Shown: positions 12,457 through 23,960 of the stretch, piece after piece
Layout of the letters: the number at the start of each line of letters is the position of its first letter
How positions within the stretch are numbered: position 1 is the stretch's first letter
Position numbers and translations under genes: made by a program
The notes under the pieces: generated by a model
What the model was told of the DNA's origin: nothing
The model's database searches: none
Seen by the model: only the letters and a program-made list of their open reading frames with translations
Assembly (NCBI GenBank): GCA_963989245.1
Contig: OZ022352.1
Span: forward strand, 18,505,560 to 18,569,559
Direction: 5' to 3'
Origin: Nansenia antarctica
Lineage: Eukaryota > Chordata > Actinopteri > Argentiniformes > Microstomatidae
Length of the DNA: 64,000 bases

Positions 12457-14028
12457 ACGGAGATAGAACCTTATACTTCTACGCCCACGAACTACAAAGA
12501 CAATAAGCGTATCTATTATTTGAAAAATCATGGTGACATAGGATTAATTTAGATGGTCATAATGTTTTGCGTCGCTATGAAACGTGTGATCTGGCCTGTA
12601 GGCCCACATGTTGGCTACTTAAGAACACCAACTCATCCCACTTCTCAGACTATGGGAATTGAGTGGATTCAGTGCAAAACAGAGAGGTTGTCAACTTGTC
12701 ACGACACCCTCGTTCTTGGCAAATGTCAATAAAGTATCGCCAATGAATTGGGGTTTTGTTTCCACAAAATAGTCTCTTAAGCATGAAACTTTACGCCTGG
12801 GATCCAATATCACTTTTTCAGTAATGGGTATTTGATAATCTCGTTCCTTTATCTCGGGTGGTAGGCCTACACTTGTTTTAATTTCGAATCACGTCGAGGT
12901 GAATGCAAGCGGGTTCAATCTGAATTCACCGTGCTGTGAGTGAGTGAGAGCGCAAATGGCTTACAATTCTAGCCGTGAGGGGAGACGCGGTTTCTCCAGC
13001 CTTGGAGAGGAAAGTATGTCATCAGTGTCCATGCTCAATGTTTTATCAAGACATGACTTACAGTCCAAACATACTTTCCATCGAGAATCAACAAGAGGGG
13101 AAACCTTTTGGTTAGCACACTTTACTTCACATGACCGGCTGGACTTGGGTTTTCGTGCGTGTGCGTAATCAGAATATCGATACCCCAAAATTCAGAGTGG
13201 ATCCTACAAGAGAGCTGATTTCACAAACTTGACTGTCAAGTTCAACCTAATCGAACGAAAAAACGGAGAAGCAGACTCATAATATTGAATAACGCCTTAA
13301 AATGAAATAAGACTGTAATCCATGATAATTCGGGGGGGTTTTAAGTGGAGAATGATTGCTAGGTAAACATAAATGTGTTTAATTATTTCAGTAAGCGAAG
13401 CACAAGGTAACCAACCAACGTTAGATATAAATTATTCTGAGGATCCCTGACATGAATACAAAGTAGCTTTAAAAAAAAAAAAACTGAAGCAGAGGCGCCT
13501 CTCCAGAGATGTGATTAGATTTGGATGCATTTCATCAAGTGCTTTACGGATATTGCTTCTTATAAATATATCTAGCGTTTGATTTCTTTAAGCTGAACCT
13601 ATATAGCCCCGCATAAATGCAGGTTTTCATAAAGACGTAAGATTAATTTGAAGTATAGCTGGGAGATTGCGGGGTTTGGGGGCTTTGAGGCCAATGCACC
13701 AACAGGTATATTTGCTCAATAGCATCACATACACACACGGCATTCTAACAAATAAATGCCTAGTCGCAAAGCCTTACAGCTAGTGTGACTGAAATAACTG
13801 TATGGAATGGTTCATCTTTCTTGAGGGGAAAATATAGGCCTAAAGTGGATATGGCCTATAGTAGGGAACTATTTAGACTCCACTGAATGTCTGCATGACT
13901 TTAGCTGGACACGGGTTTGCATTCTGAACGTGTAACGTAGGCTATAGCACCTGTGCGAATAACGGACATAGCCTACAAAACATGGGTCGTTTGGATACAC
14001 ACAGGCACGGGACACCACTATTGGGCGC

Positions 14029-14034
14029 ACTTAC
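14029..14034 (-). other. ntrk3: 5' splice donor of ntrk3 first coding exon
   Basis: The minus strand reads TCAAT|GTAAGTG immediately after the last recognisable TrkC residues, a near-consensus U2 donor. It places the intron in phase 2 of the interrupted codon. Confidence 0.85.
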
Positions 14035-14276
14035 ATTGAAGTGATGTTCTTGAAAAAATCCTCGATGCTGTTATTTCCATTGCTCCCCGTGTCTTGCAGC
14101 GCCAGCAGGGGAAAGAATCTCCCATTGTCGGACTTATTGCAATAGATCTCTGTTGTGGAGCAAGTGCACGTCGGCGGGCAGTCCAGCATAGAGCTCCATA
14201 GGTAGTCCTGAAAGACGCTCAAAAGCAACAATACCCTCCACCAGCAAATTCGTGGCGGAATGAAAAATAAATCCAT
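14035..14276 (-). CDS. ntrk3: ntrk3 (TrkC neurotrophin receptor), first coding exon, partial
   Basis: TrkC is the plasma-membrane receptor tyrosine kinase for neurotrophin-3. The exon encodes about 80 residues plus two bases of the next codon. Residues 1-31 are a signal peptide with a hydrophobic core (VLLLLSVF). Cysteines 33, 37, 39 and 46 form the N-terminal LRR cap (CPPTCTC...C), and FFPLL at 54-58 followed by a QDTGSNGN stretch is characteristic of TrkC rather than TrkA or TrkB. N-glycosylation sequons lie at N47, N68 and N77. The frame ends NITS plus AT, directly followed by a GTAAGT donor, the same place and phase at which the vertebrate NTRK3 first coding exon ends as I remember it. 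The ATG has A at -3 and G at +4. LRR, Ig and kinase exons must lie left of the window. Which teleost paralogue (a or b) it is cannot be decided here. Confidence 0.9.
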
Positions 14277-14700
14277 GATTCAAAGTTTTGGGGATGAATA
14301 TCCTTGTGCAGGTTTTGAATGAGTCCTGCCTGACTATGCCGATTGTGTAGTGCGTGTGTGCGCGCGCGGGTGTGTGAATATGAATATGTGTAGGTATGTC
14401 AAATTGATACGAATGGGGTAATAATGTCCATCTAAGAGAAGAAGACGAGGAAACAGGGGGAAATACTCCGTTCGAGAAGAAAATGTTGGAAAATCAGTAG
14501 TCCAGGTTTCCCCTCCTCACTAGACTGCATGGTAGATGTGGTTACCCTGTGTTCATGCTCATGCCGTTAGTTCCAGGTTGTTCTGTTCTGACGACCACCA
14601 CAGCTCCAAGACTCCGAGGGGATGAGCGTTGAAACAGTGACGGAGAACGGGAGAGAGGGCGAACTCCTCCATGCTCCGAGCACCAAGTCCCACCTACTGG
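14277..14700 (-). promoter_or_regulatory. ntrk3: Probable ntrk3 5'UTR and proximal promoter
   Basis: This stretch lies directly upstream of the ntrk3 start codon. It is less repetitive than its surroundings and contains a short GC-alternating patch (TGTGCGCGCGCGGGTGTG near 14355). No TATA box is evident. The transcription start and any upstream non-coding exon cannot be fixed from the sequence. Confidence 0.4.
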
Positions 14701-14880
14701 GCAGAATGGAAATTGACACACCTGCCGCAACACAGGATACTGCTCAAATCAGATAACGGTCAGCCTTACAATATTGATATGTGCTTATCGATTTAGCCTA
14801 CAAATGCATGCGTCCAGCGTAGCCTAAATCAATTAATACTTTTCTTTTGGTTTTACCGGGCAAGGACTTATGTTCATCAA

Positions 14881-15244
14881 CACTGGCGGACTCATGGGGC
14901 AGGGGGGGGGGCGACCGCCCCTCCTGGTGCCCCCACGGTTGAAAAACGTCTTGCTTAAGTGCCCTTTCGAGTGGCAAAAATGCCCTTTTGAGTGGCGAAA
15001 ATGAGAGGATGTGCCCTATTGGTGCCCCTCCAATGGTCTAAATTTTACCATGTGCCCCCACCGTTGAAAAACGTTGCACTAAAGTGCCCTTTTGAGTGGC
15101 AAAATTAGAGGATGTGCCCTATTGGCTGCCCTTCCAATGGTCTAAACTTGACCATGTGCACTGATGGGGTCCCATGTTGTGCAGTAGGTGCCCTTTTTTT
15201 CTTTTCACCCCCCCTGCCCTTCAAACAGCCTGAGTCCGCCACTG
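14881..15244. mobile_element. hAT-type non-autonomous transposon with 8-bp target duplication
   Basis: Ends CACTGGCGGACTCA and TGAGTCCGCCACTG are inverted repeats of the hAT kind, and the identical octamer TTCATCAA stands on both sides (14873-14880 and 15245-15252). The interior holds two copies of a roughly 120-bp unit containing GTTGAAAAACGT and GAGAGGATGTGCCCTA. It is non-coding. It sits about 600 bp upstream of the ntrk3 start codon. Confidence 0.85.
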
Positions 15245-15456
15245 TTCATCAACTATTCAACTCTCTGTCAGCGCAAGAAAAATACTGGAAATGTAAGTTT
15301 CAGTCAAGGCACTCATGTAGGCTATTTGATCCAGTTCTAGGTCTGAACTTCTCACCTTCCTGAACACACCCCTGGTCTTGTGGCGCAGTGAAGAGCTGCA
15401 CCTCATTCTCCATGACCCCGCCACCCTATTACTCCAGTCAGAGGAACACTTGTTAG

Positions 15457-15858
15457 CAGAGGTGAAAAGTAACAACTTACAACTACTATTAGTATTTTTT
15501 TAAGTCTGCAATTTTACTTGAAATATGAGTATGTTTTGAATAAAGTATTCTTCTTCTCTGATCTGTTTGATCATCCATTACAAGTTATTTAAGTTAAATT
15601 AGATTCATAGCAGAATCATACCAGTTAGCATTATAATCAGCCTCTGTTAAGGGCAGTTTTTTGGCACCTTAACAGGTCAATCAAATTGGCCAAACTGTGC
15701 ACAAACTATGGACAGTCATAAAATGTCATTTCAATGACGATGTAACACAAATTACATTTACTTGAGTCATTTTTAATAAGCTACTTTTTGACTCTTACTT
15801 GAATTGTTCCTATAGACTTCTCCTTGAGTAGGACATGTCAGTGCTCTGTCCACCACTG
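15457..15858. mobile_element. Possible hAT-like non-autonomous element
   Basis: Left end CAGAGGTGAAAAGTAACAAC and right end ...CTGTCCACCACTG resemble the fish hAT family whose ends read CAGAGGTGGGTAGTAAC. The interior has the typical TTTACTTGAGT and ACTCTTACTTGA stretches. Flanking octamers CTTGTTAG and CTTTAGCA are not identical, so boundaries are uncertain. Confidence 0.45.
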
Positions 15859-18183
15859 CTTTAGCAGGGGGAAACTAAACAAAGACAACAAAACCCAGCT
15901 GAGACTGATCAGATAAATATGTGTTGCATTTCAAATTAGCTCATTATAAGTATAGCAGTTCAGAGAGCACATGGTGAACTGTATGGCTGGGTCCTTCTTT
16001 GTGTACAGTAAGTTATTATTGGTCCTTTCTGTAAGTTATCATTGTGAAGCTCAATAGGCTATACTGGTAAAGCTCAATAGGCTACACTAATGTGAGAATT
16101 CAAAATGGCTTCACTTTCTAATGTGTCCTAAAACCAGGGGTTGTAGTAGCTATAGTGGCTATAACACTGCAAATGGACATTTATATAAAATGGCTCAAGG
16201 ACAAAAGCTGAATAAATTGCTGAAACGATGGAATCACCAAGGGACATTGGAAGAAATATACAACTGAAATAATTGTGGGGGCAACAGCCCCAGTTTTATA
16301 CCTGCTTCTGTCTTAGGATAGTCTGTATGAATTATATGGGAATTAGATGCATATTCCTTATGCTGACAGGGCATGTGTGGGTCTTGCTTAGCACTTTCAT
16401 TTACCTGACAGAAAAGTGGCAAAAATAGCATGACCTAAGCTCAACTGCAGAAAATTGCCTTTTAGCAGGCATGGGAATTGAACAGACATTGAGGTAATTC
16501 CAGCTATAAAAAGTATCAGTTCAACTGTATTTCTCTTTTTTTATTCACCTTAGAGACCTGAAAACAGATTACCCATGCTTCCATAGGCAACTATCTGCCA
16601 CCTAAGTTAACATGGTCAGATCTGAACAGGAGAAATAGCATAATTTTGCAACCTATATTGTCACACTGAGAGCCAGTTCCCTGGAGAATACTGTAGGCCA
16701 GATTAAGCCGAATTCTCCATTGAATGTGTGATTTTAGTCCAGAACCAGTCTTTATCTTTGTCTGGGGAATAACGTAAACCTGTACATGCTGTTTCTATAG
16801 ATACACATTGTTGTTGTTATCTAAGTAATTACAGCATTATGATATGGATATAGGACATCTTTTTAGCATCACAATGGTATGACTATAAATTATATGTATA
16901 CAAGTATAATATTACTCCAGTTTAAGTCTCATTTTTGAACAGCGAGACAAAAGCAAAATTGGAAGAAATTGACTTTAGAACTGTCATTCTCCAACCTTTT
17001 AGGAGCGAGACAAAAGGAGACAACTCAAACAGAATAATGAGGGAGAGTTCACCCTCTCTTCCTCATAGACATGAGACAAAGCAAAACAGGAAAAGAAAAT
17101 GGTGTCGTTTGAGATGAACAGAGTAGAGGAAACACAGTTAGTGACTAATACGCTTTTTCCTCTTTGTAAAACGCAGCCTGCACCCAGGAGGAAACTAAAG
17201 AGGTTGGGTATAAAAGAACATTATCCCAGAGATAGTGAAAAAGAAATAAAGGGGGATCATTCATGTCAAACAGCAGTGGTCTACTGAGAATACGATGTGT
17301 TTACTACAATATAGTCACAATAAAAAGTCAAATTCTGTTTGTAATGTAAGTATTCAAATTTAATTTGTTATCTTTGTCACATATCTTTGTCATGAGGTCC
17401 AAAACAAGACAATGAATGTGAAAACATTCACAAGAAGGAGTGAGCTCTATGAGACATTGATTTAAGCACCACGGAGAGCTCCTCGAGTGTGTGCTGGTCA
17501 GATACAGTAGTATGGCTTGGGACAAAGGAGACTCTCTCTTTAAGGAAATGAGCATTGCCAAAAGCATAAACAGATCCAATTTGTTTTCAATTGTTAATGA
17601 TCAAATTGCCATTTACTGTAGATGTACAGTGGAGCCAACATTACTTTGTATTGTTTTCCCCGTTGAGTTGTTAGGAATAAATAATGCAGGTCCACTAGCA
17701 TCAGGCTACCACAACAATAAGTAAGATATTACTGCATCAAACCATATTAAGTACTAAAATAGCTCTGAAAACATGTGTATACAATGATAATGTACTACAA
17801 TGATAAAATGTGTTTAGACCTGCTTTATGTCACAATGTAAGTTTCAACGTATTTGTTGCTGAAGGCTACATTGGTAAAGTAGAGCATGGGAGACAGCTTA
17901 ACAAACGTACATGATAATATCTAGTTGTCAAACTTGATCAAACTCTAATACCTTTTGCTAGTGTTTATTATCTTATTATCTTGCTAAAAGAATAGCTATA
18001 ACACTGTAGCTTTATTTACTATAGTCGCTGTCCACAGACCGCTTCGTTGACATGGTATTCTTTGATTATGATGCAAATTACTTTACATAGGCTAACTTAT
18101 TATGCATTCTTATTGCGCTTATGGGTAAAAAAAATAACACATATTGTACATGTTTGCGTGCGGATGCACACACACACACACAC

Positions 18184-18244
<61 letters not shown>

Positions 18245-19311
18245 CTATACCACAGAGGCCTTCTGTTTACTCCATTCTCTCCAGTGAAGCAGTGACCTGT
18301 TCTGTTGATGCTCATGGTATGGTATGCAGGAACGTCTCTCCAGACCCGTAGGGCTGAGGCCTGTTTGACAATGTGGGAAATCGGGACCATCTGTCACCAT
18401 GTGGTTGTATGTCTTACACAAACACAGTACATCATACACACACATACACACATACACACACACACACAGAATAATTTGTTGTTGTTTTTTTACATAGTTT
18501 TAACAGTTTATAAAAGAACAGTAGGCCTATACACAAGGTGTTGTTGAGTAATTCAAGTGTTTGTAAATCTCAAGCCCATTGCATCTTATGGAACTAATTA
18601 ACCTGTCAGGTCCACTGCTTCAACAGTAAGCCTTCTCCAACGACACCAAGGAGAGAGAGTCGACCCCCATGAATATCTCTTCTCTGTTGCTTGTATATAG
18701 GTCTAGAGCCCCTCTGGTTGGTCGATCAATACGTTTGCATATTATTGACTGGAACAACCTATCATCAGGGACCTTGATAAGTTAGGGTTAGTGCTGCAAT
18801 CATCAAGTGTTTTCTCCAGATTTTCTGTTTCTGTTCTCATGGTAACGTGCTCAGTCCCTCTGAATCTGGTTTAGAACCACAGCCTCAAGCATCTAATGGG
18901 GAAATCATCGGGAAAGGTTATTGTGATGTCCTGGTTACAATCACAACCGGATTCGGAATGTGCTAACATTCAGAATCAGAATGTTTAAGATTGATGTTAT
19001 GATGAACCTTTTTTCCACAATTTAGGGGGGCCTACATATGGTGCAAATGAATTACAATACAATGGCCAGTCTTCTTTTAGTCGACTTGGTCCGACCCCTC
19101 ACTATGGGACATGCACTCCTATGTACCTTTCACTGAAGACTCTTACACAATCCTATATATGACCTAGCAAGAACGCTCATGATCTTTTCTCACTCTTCAC
19201 TCACTTCACCCTTTACATTTTGAAAAGAGCCTCTAGTTGCCAACATGTGTTGCCACAGACGCAACATCATAAACAACGTCAGAAGAAGATTGAGTGACAG
19301 TCGCTTACAAA
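15859..19311. other. Intergenic DNA without recognised genes
   Basis: AT-rich DNA upstream of ntrk3. Apart from the (CA)n repeat at 18167-18242 and a short CATACA-rich patch at 18436-18470 I see no coding, RNA or transposon signal. Short open frames near 16935-17290 and 17491-17724 have no recognisable motif and no supporting context. Confidence 0.6.
18167..18242. repeat. (CA)n microsatellite
   Basis: CA dinucleotides with a single CGCA interruption at about 18187. Confidence 0.96.
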
Positions 19312-20372
19312 ATGAGTCTGTCCAAGAAACCAAAGGTTGACACTGAATGCAGGGTGTTTAAGTAATGGACTTTGACATAGTTATTTACTGAAATGTCAGG
19401 TAAAGCTGTGTGCTAAATGTGTAAGGGGGTCATTGACGTATTCAAAGATAACAATGGGAGCCGTCACATCAAAAAACATGCAGACAAGTACAAGAATATG
19501 TCATCTGAGGAGAAAGTCAGGACATTGCAAGAGTTAAAAAGCTAAAACAGCAAGGACCTTTTACCAGACTCAATGCAACCTACAGTATGATAATGTTAAC
19601 AAAGCTAGCTATGTGCTGTCCCACAAAATAGCGAAGAACAATGAGACATCCTCTGAATTAAAAAATGTTTGGTGGAGCTCTGGAGCTGTATGAAAAGGTT
19701 TCCCTTTCAAGATGGAGAGTGACAGGCAAGTGAGGCTTGTTGAGGACAAGGCTTGTTGAGGACATAGTGGAGAAGCTGGAACAACAAGCCCTAGACAAGA
19801 CCTGCAATGTACAAGACACAGGCCAGCTGTTGATCTTCCTACGAGGGATAACCACAGTCTTTGAACTTACCAAAGAACTTGCGGCGATGGACTCAATGAA
19901 AGGCACTACAATTGGTAAATACTTGTTAGAGGGGGTCAATAAATACATATTGCCAATGTTGGGACTAAGTTGGAAAAAATTAGCTAGCGTTACAACTGGT
20001 GGGTGCCCTAATTTAAATGGTAAAAATGTTGGCCTTTTAAAAAGGATCCAAGATGAAGTAGCAGAGGTTAATACAGGGCAGAAAGGTATTTCTGCATTGC
20101 ATTATTCATCAGGAACTGCTCTGTAAATCTGTCCTTAAAATTAGTCATGTTATGGATGTAGTCACAAAGGTGGTTAACTTTATCAGTGTGAGAGCATTAG
20201 ACCACAGGCAGTTTGTCTCACTGTTGGAGGAGTCTAGCCTGAACTGAAAGACGCAGCGTGGCTGGCTGATTTTGCCATTGCAGTGGATGTCACAAGTCTG
20301 ATGAATGAACTGAATACCAAGCTACAAGGCAAGGGCCTGTTCTCGCATGGGATGTACAGTATGGCCTTCATA
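19312..20372 (+). pseudogene. Broken hAT transposase of the ZBED5/GTF2IRD2-like type
   Basis: The relic begins MSLSKKPKVDTECRVF, the usual opening of this fish hAT-derived group, followed by a BED-like zinc finger (CAKC, then RHIKKHADKYK after a frameshift). A second open stretch (19737-20126) contains LLIFLRGITTVFELTKELAA, MKGTTIGKYLLEGV and LGLSWKKLASVTTGG. These are the catalytic-core blocks that include the D in the VTTDG-like motif, here changed to TTGG. A later piece reads VDVTSLMNELNTKLQGK, matching the segment after the H-C-I-I-H block. Several stops and frameshifts make it non-functional. Other members of this group have been domesticated in vertebrates, but nothing here suggests that. 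Confidence 0.75.
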
Positions 20373-20439
20373 ACAAGGAGAGACCAACAACCTCACCCAC
20401 CCACCTCTATGAGGATGCAGCGGTCACACCGTTCAGTCA

Positions 20440-20660
20440 CAGATTTTCACTGTCTTGGTGGAATGAGCTTCCCACTGCTGTCAGGACTAGAGAGTGACTA
20501 CCTATATCTTCCACCGTAGACTGAAGACCCATCTCTTCAGGCTATATCTTGATTGTCCCTCCTAAATACCTCTTCACCCCCCACTACCCCTCTGTAAAGT
20601 TCCTCTACTGTTAATAGTACAAAATAAAGAATAATGTGACTTCCAGTGGCACCTAGTCCA
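20440..20660 (+). pseudogene. L2-type LINE fragment, extreme C-terminus of reverse transcriptase
   Basis: The plus strand reads LSWWNELPTAVRTRE, then across a frameshift FHRRLKTHLFRLYLDCPS, the same C-terminal motif as in the longer LINE at 35650-36930 (WWNELPMAVRTAES and RRLKTHLFRL). It abuts the hAT relic on its left. Confidence 0.7.
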
Positions 20661-20699
20661 AGCATAGATGTTTGCTTACGATGACTGATGTATAAATGG

Positions 20700-20984
20700 T
20701 TCACTTATTAAAGAACAATGTCAAATGTAAATCTAAACAGGACTCAAGTTTCCACCGGGTCTGGGAGACATCATTCCAAGAAGGAAGCTCCTCCTCCGGG
20801 AGCCTGCCCAAATGGATGTGGGCTTGCGGAAGGTGGCTGTCACAAAGTCTGCTCCCTGTGCCTTGGATTAATTCACCCATGCACTGCCATTCTTGACACC
20901 TCATACTGTGAGCTATGCTCTCTGCTGGATATCGAGGTTCTCAAACGGCAAGTCAAGTCCGTGGAGGGTGTCATTGGCTTGTGA
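20700..20984 (+). pseudogene. Cysteine-rich gag-like fragment, probably of a DIRS-like retroelement
   Basis: The 88-residue frame contains CPNGCGLAEGGCHKVCSLCL, then GLIHPCTAIL and YCELCSLLDIEVLKRQ. The spacing of paired Cys with CLGLxHxxxA followed by another CxxC is the pattern of the ORF1 product of fish DIRS-like elements. A DIRS-type recombinase fragment lies 2.5 kb downstream on the same strand, which supports the call. A LINE inserted in reverse at 21010-21760 would then separate the two. The frame has an ATG but no complete ORF1, so it is best treated as a relic. Confidence 0.45.
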
Positions 20985-21009
20985 GGGGTTGAATGAGGCT
21001 AGCGAGCTA

Positions 21010-21760
21010 TCCCCAGCTATCCCCTGTGGGGTTGTAGAAGATGAGGGTACACAATAATCTCGACATGGGGAATGGGGAAAGGCAGCGGGGAGGGGTAGTT
21101 GCTAAGGGCAACCATGCAGCTCTAAACAGTCTAACTGTCGCTGACCCTCTAACAAGGGCAGGCAGGCTATTCCACAGAAATGGCACACAAAAAGAAAAAG
21201 CCCTGCCTCCAGCTGTTTTCTGTTTTGATGCGGGGGATGACAAGCAATCCAGCACCTTTCAATCTGAGGGTGCAAGTGGGTTGGTAGGAGTTGATCAGAT
21301 CTGCTAAATACTCAGGTGTGAGACCAGGACTTTATGTTAAAAGCCGTTTTACTGGTAGCAAATTGTATTTATTGTTTCAAATAATTATTATGAAACATAT
21401 GAAAATATGATCGCAGTTTCTGGTTCTGGTGAGGAGTTTGGGGGCTGCATTTTGGATGAATGCAACTTCTATGAAGTTTTACCTCAGATTTCTTGTGCCA
21501 GTGACCAACAATTCAGTCTTATCAGATTTAAGGAGGAGGAAGTTATTTGCGATCCATGATCATGTCAGTTACACAGGACTCTGGGACAATAGGTTTCATT
21601 GCAATGGAAAGTTCCATATCATCTGCATAACAATGAAAATGTACACCATGATGACAGATTACATTACCTAGGGGTAGCATATATAGGGAAACAAAGAGGG
21701 GTCCCAACACACAGAGGCTTGTGGAATAGCATAATCGACAGTACAATGTTAAGATGAATT
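21010..21760 (-). pseudogene. L2/CR1-group LINE reverse transcriptase relic
   Basis: On the minus strand the order is LGPLFVSLYMLPLGNV, FHCYADDMELSIAMKP (palm motif with YADD), a degenerate FIQNAAPKLLTRTRNCDH block, and finally FCVPFLWNSLPALVRG. This is the second half of a fish L2/CR1-type reverse transcriptase in order, with stops and frame changes. Confidence 0.75.
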
Positions 21761-21779
21761 ACCACCAAGGTATACAAAT

Positions 21780-21800
21780 GTGACAGGGTCTGGTGAAAAT
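21780..21800 (+). mobile_element. Terminus of the GTGACAGGGTCTGGTG inverted-repeat family
   Basis: GTGACAGGGTCTGGTGAAAA matches the ends of the elements at 59726 and 38841. No partner end was found nearby, so this is a solitary terminus. Confidence 0.5.
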
Positions 21801-23400
21801 GTCTGATGAAAACCGTTTATGGACTCGTATAGTATCAACGGTAATCAAGTGCTTTAGTTGGGAGCGCACTTGGTGATGGAGTCCCACAGCTTAGAGTGCA
21901 GATGGATAGAGGTTGGGAAGTTATCGATGAACCTTTGGGTAGTTTAAGCGTTAATGTAACGAATAAAACATAATTTTGTTCCAGGGAGGGCTAGAGAATT
22001 TAAATTCAAAAGTTATAAGAGAATGATCTGTTAACACAGGGTCATGAGAGACAGCCATGCCAGTCATTGAACCCAAAGGAGGGCTTACCCGTGATCCATT
22101 ACCAGTGGTGAACCCACCCGAGGGTCTTATCCTGGATCCCATGCCACCTAAGTAACGCAAGGCAAGGGGGAGAGATGGGCCAGAGACCAGAGCTCAAAAG
22201 AGGAGTATGCTGAGTCCACAGATGCCCACGGATGATGAGAAGATCGTCCACTACCTGCCACCACCACTGGGGAACCATGTTCTGGCGACCCCTACCGAGG
22301 GACTGGAGCTAAGCTTCACACTATACAATGGCTGGACACTATACAATGTTCATGTTTGGAGCCTATGGATCAGTTATCCAACAAAGTAATCAGAAGTGAC
22401 CAATAACATATAATCCGATATTAATCAAATGTAATCACTATAGTAGGCATTGATTGTTTACACGGTTGTTCAGCAAGGGAGTTTACCTAAGTTCAGCTGG
22501 AAAGTCCATAGCTTTCCAAAACTGAGAGATCAATGCCAAGCATCCAGGCAGGGGGGTAGTATAACAAGAGATGTCAGAGGCATCTCAATGGGCAATATCC
22601 ATCCAGAAGAGAACACGTTGAAACCAAGAGACCAGTAGGTCTTCAACAAGCCAAAGTTCTCTACGGGTAATTCGGACAAGGAATCCCCCAGTCTTGTGTT
22701 CGAAGTAGATTTTTTTCTAGTTGCTTTTAAGTTTTAGCCATAGTGGAGATTGAGAAACCGCTTTACTTGTAAGAGGAAGCCAAGAGTCGAGGCCCTTGGC
22801 TGAGGGCACGGGCGTTGCTCCGAGGACGCAGCTGCTGGGCGGAACCGAGAGTGTTTGGTGGATGCATATGTCGACACTATATAGACCCTCTCTAAATGTA
22901 GGATTAGGTCAGGCAGACAGAGTAGGAAGAGGGTAAGGTTTTAATTTTGAAATCCATAATCTGTTTGATTAATTTGCTGTGCTGTAACCATTTTAAAGCT
23001 TTAATAAAGATATTACCTGCATTTAAAACAAAGTTTTATTAGAATTAATTTAGAAAGTAACCGTCACCTAAGGTTATATTACCCTCCTTGTCAATTGTAA
23101 AAGGTTCGATTTTCACTGCACAGTATAGGATCTCAATGCTTAGCCTAGCCACCTATTTAATTATTTCCTTTGGGTAAACGTATACTTACCGATAAACTAA
23201 GTTCCTGCAACCACACCAACTTGCACTCGTGAATAGAGCTGTCGTTAACTATAGGGACTTTATAGTTATATTCCATTGTGGGTCACTTATGGGGTATAGC
23301 AATAAGAGGAAGCAGGGGAGACTATAGGACATAGACAGTTAACAGCAGGGTGAATCTATTCGCCACTAGCCTAAGCATCATTACAATCCCAATAGGGTAT
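21801..23400. other. Retroelement-like but unassigned stretch
   Basis: Between the LINE relic and the DIRS-like recombinase fragment lies about 1.6 kb with no recognisable protein motif. It may contain decayed DIRS-like sequence, but no reverse transcriptase or RNase H block can be read. Confidence 0.35.
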
Positions 23401-23463
23401 AACCCTAGGCTAAAGATCTAACCCGTTAGAAGAAGGGCTAGACCGGGGTCATGTACTGAGCCT

Positions 23464-23960
23464 TTGCCGGGAGACACCAGACACACACCCGACGAGTCTA
23501 TAACCGAGAGGAAAGCCTTACAGAGTGGTTCTGCATCATTATCAACGAAGATTGAGTGGAGGCTATTCTCTGCGATCCTCCCCTTCTTACAGGACATGCT
23601 TGATAAGGTCAAAGCCTTCTCTACAGCGAAGACGTATCTGTGGATGCCTCCAGCATTCCACTTAGGCTTCATTAGAAGGACTGCGGGGGTGCACCCACTC
23701 ATATGTCGTTGTACGATGGGAGCGTGACGTCTTCATCCAGTCCTTGTCATCGGTTGTATATTCGCTTGGTAATCCTTGCCACGGGTAGGATGCTGTATTC
23801 ACAGCAACTCTCCCACTGGATTGTGGGTGCCATTGTGAGGCTTACAACTCTGGGAGAGACGCTTTCTGTGTCTCTTTATTGAGAGGGGTGATAGGCGGGG
23901 TTATCACGTGTAACCGTCACCGGCCTGTGTCAGGTATGATTACATCGGGGTCTTCAGAGA
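23464..23960 (+). pseudogene. DIRS-like tyrosine recombinase relic
   Basis: The plus strand reads ILPFLQDMLDKVKAFSTAKT then YL, and further on GVHPLICRCTMGA and a broken RRLHP. This is the arm-binding/core-binding part of fish DIRS-type tyrosine recombinases (FLQ..LDKG.AFST.KVYL.AIS, HPL..RF..GARRL). About 90 codons later QQLSHWIVGAIV matches the RQRLSHWIVEAI block of the same enzyme. The catalytic R-H-R-Y set is not intact. DIRS elements use this enzyme in place of an integrase. Confidence 0.55.

Larger units (their letters stand above)
1..14034 (-). other. ntrk3: Part of ntrk3 intron 1 (inferred)
   Basis: Everything left of the exon donor is transcribed downstream of exon 1 if the gene model is right. 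No second ntrk3 exon is visible. The interval holds microsatellites, LINE 3' ends and AT-rich unique DNA. The stretches 1021-3020, 3056-4880, 5900-7370, 9985-11570 and 12480-14028 show no feature I can support. Conserved non-coding elements may be present but need alignment to other fish. Confidence 0.7.

Noticed and set aside
15112..15363. 83-codon plus-strand frame
   Set aside because: It starts inside the hAT element and runs across its right end; no protein motif.
16935..17287. Two adjoining short plus-strand frames
   Set aside because: Lys/Glu-rich with no recognisable domain and no repeat or exon signals.
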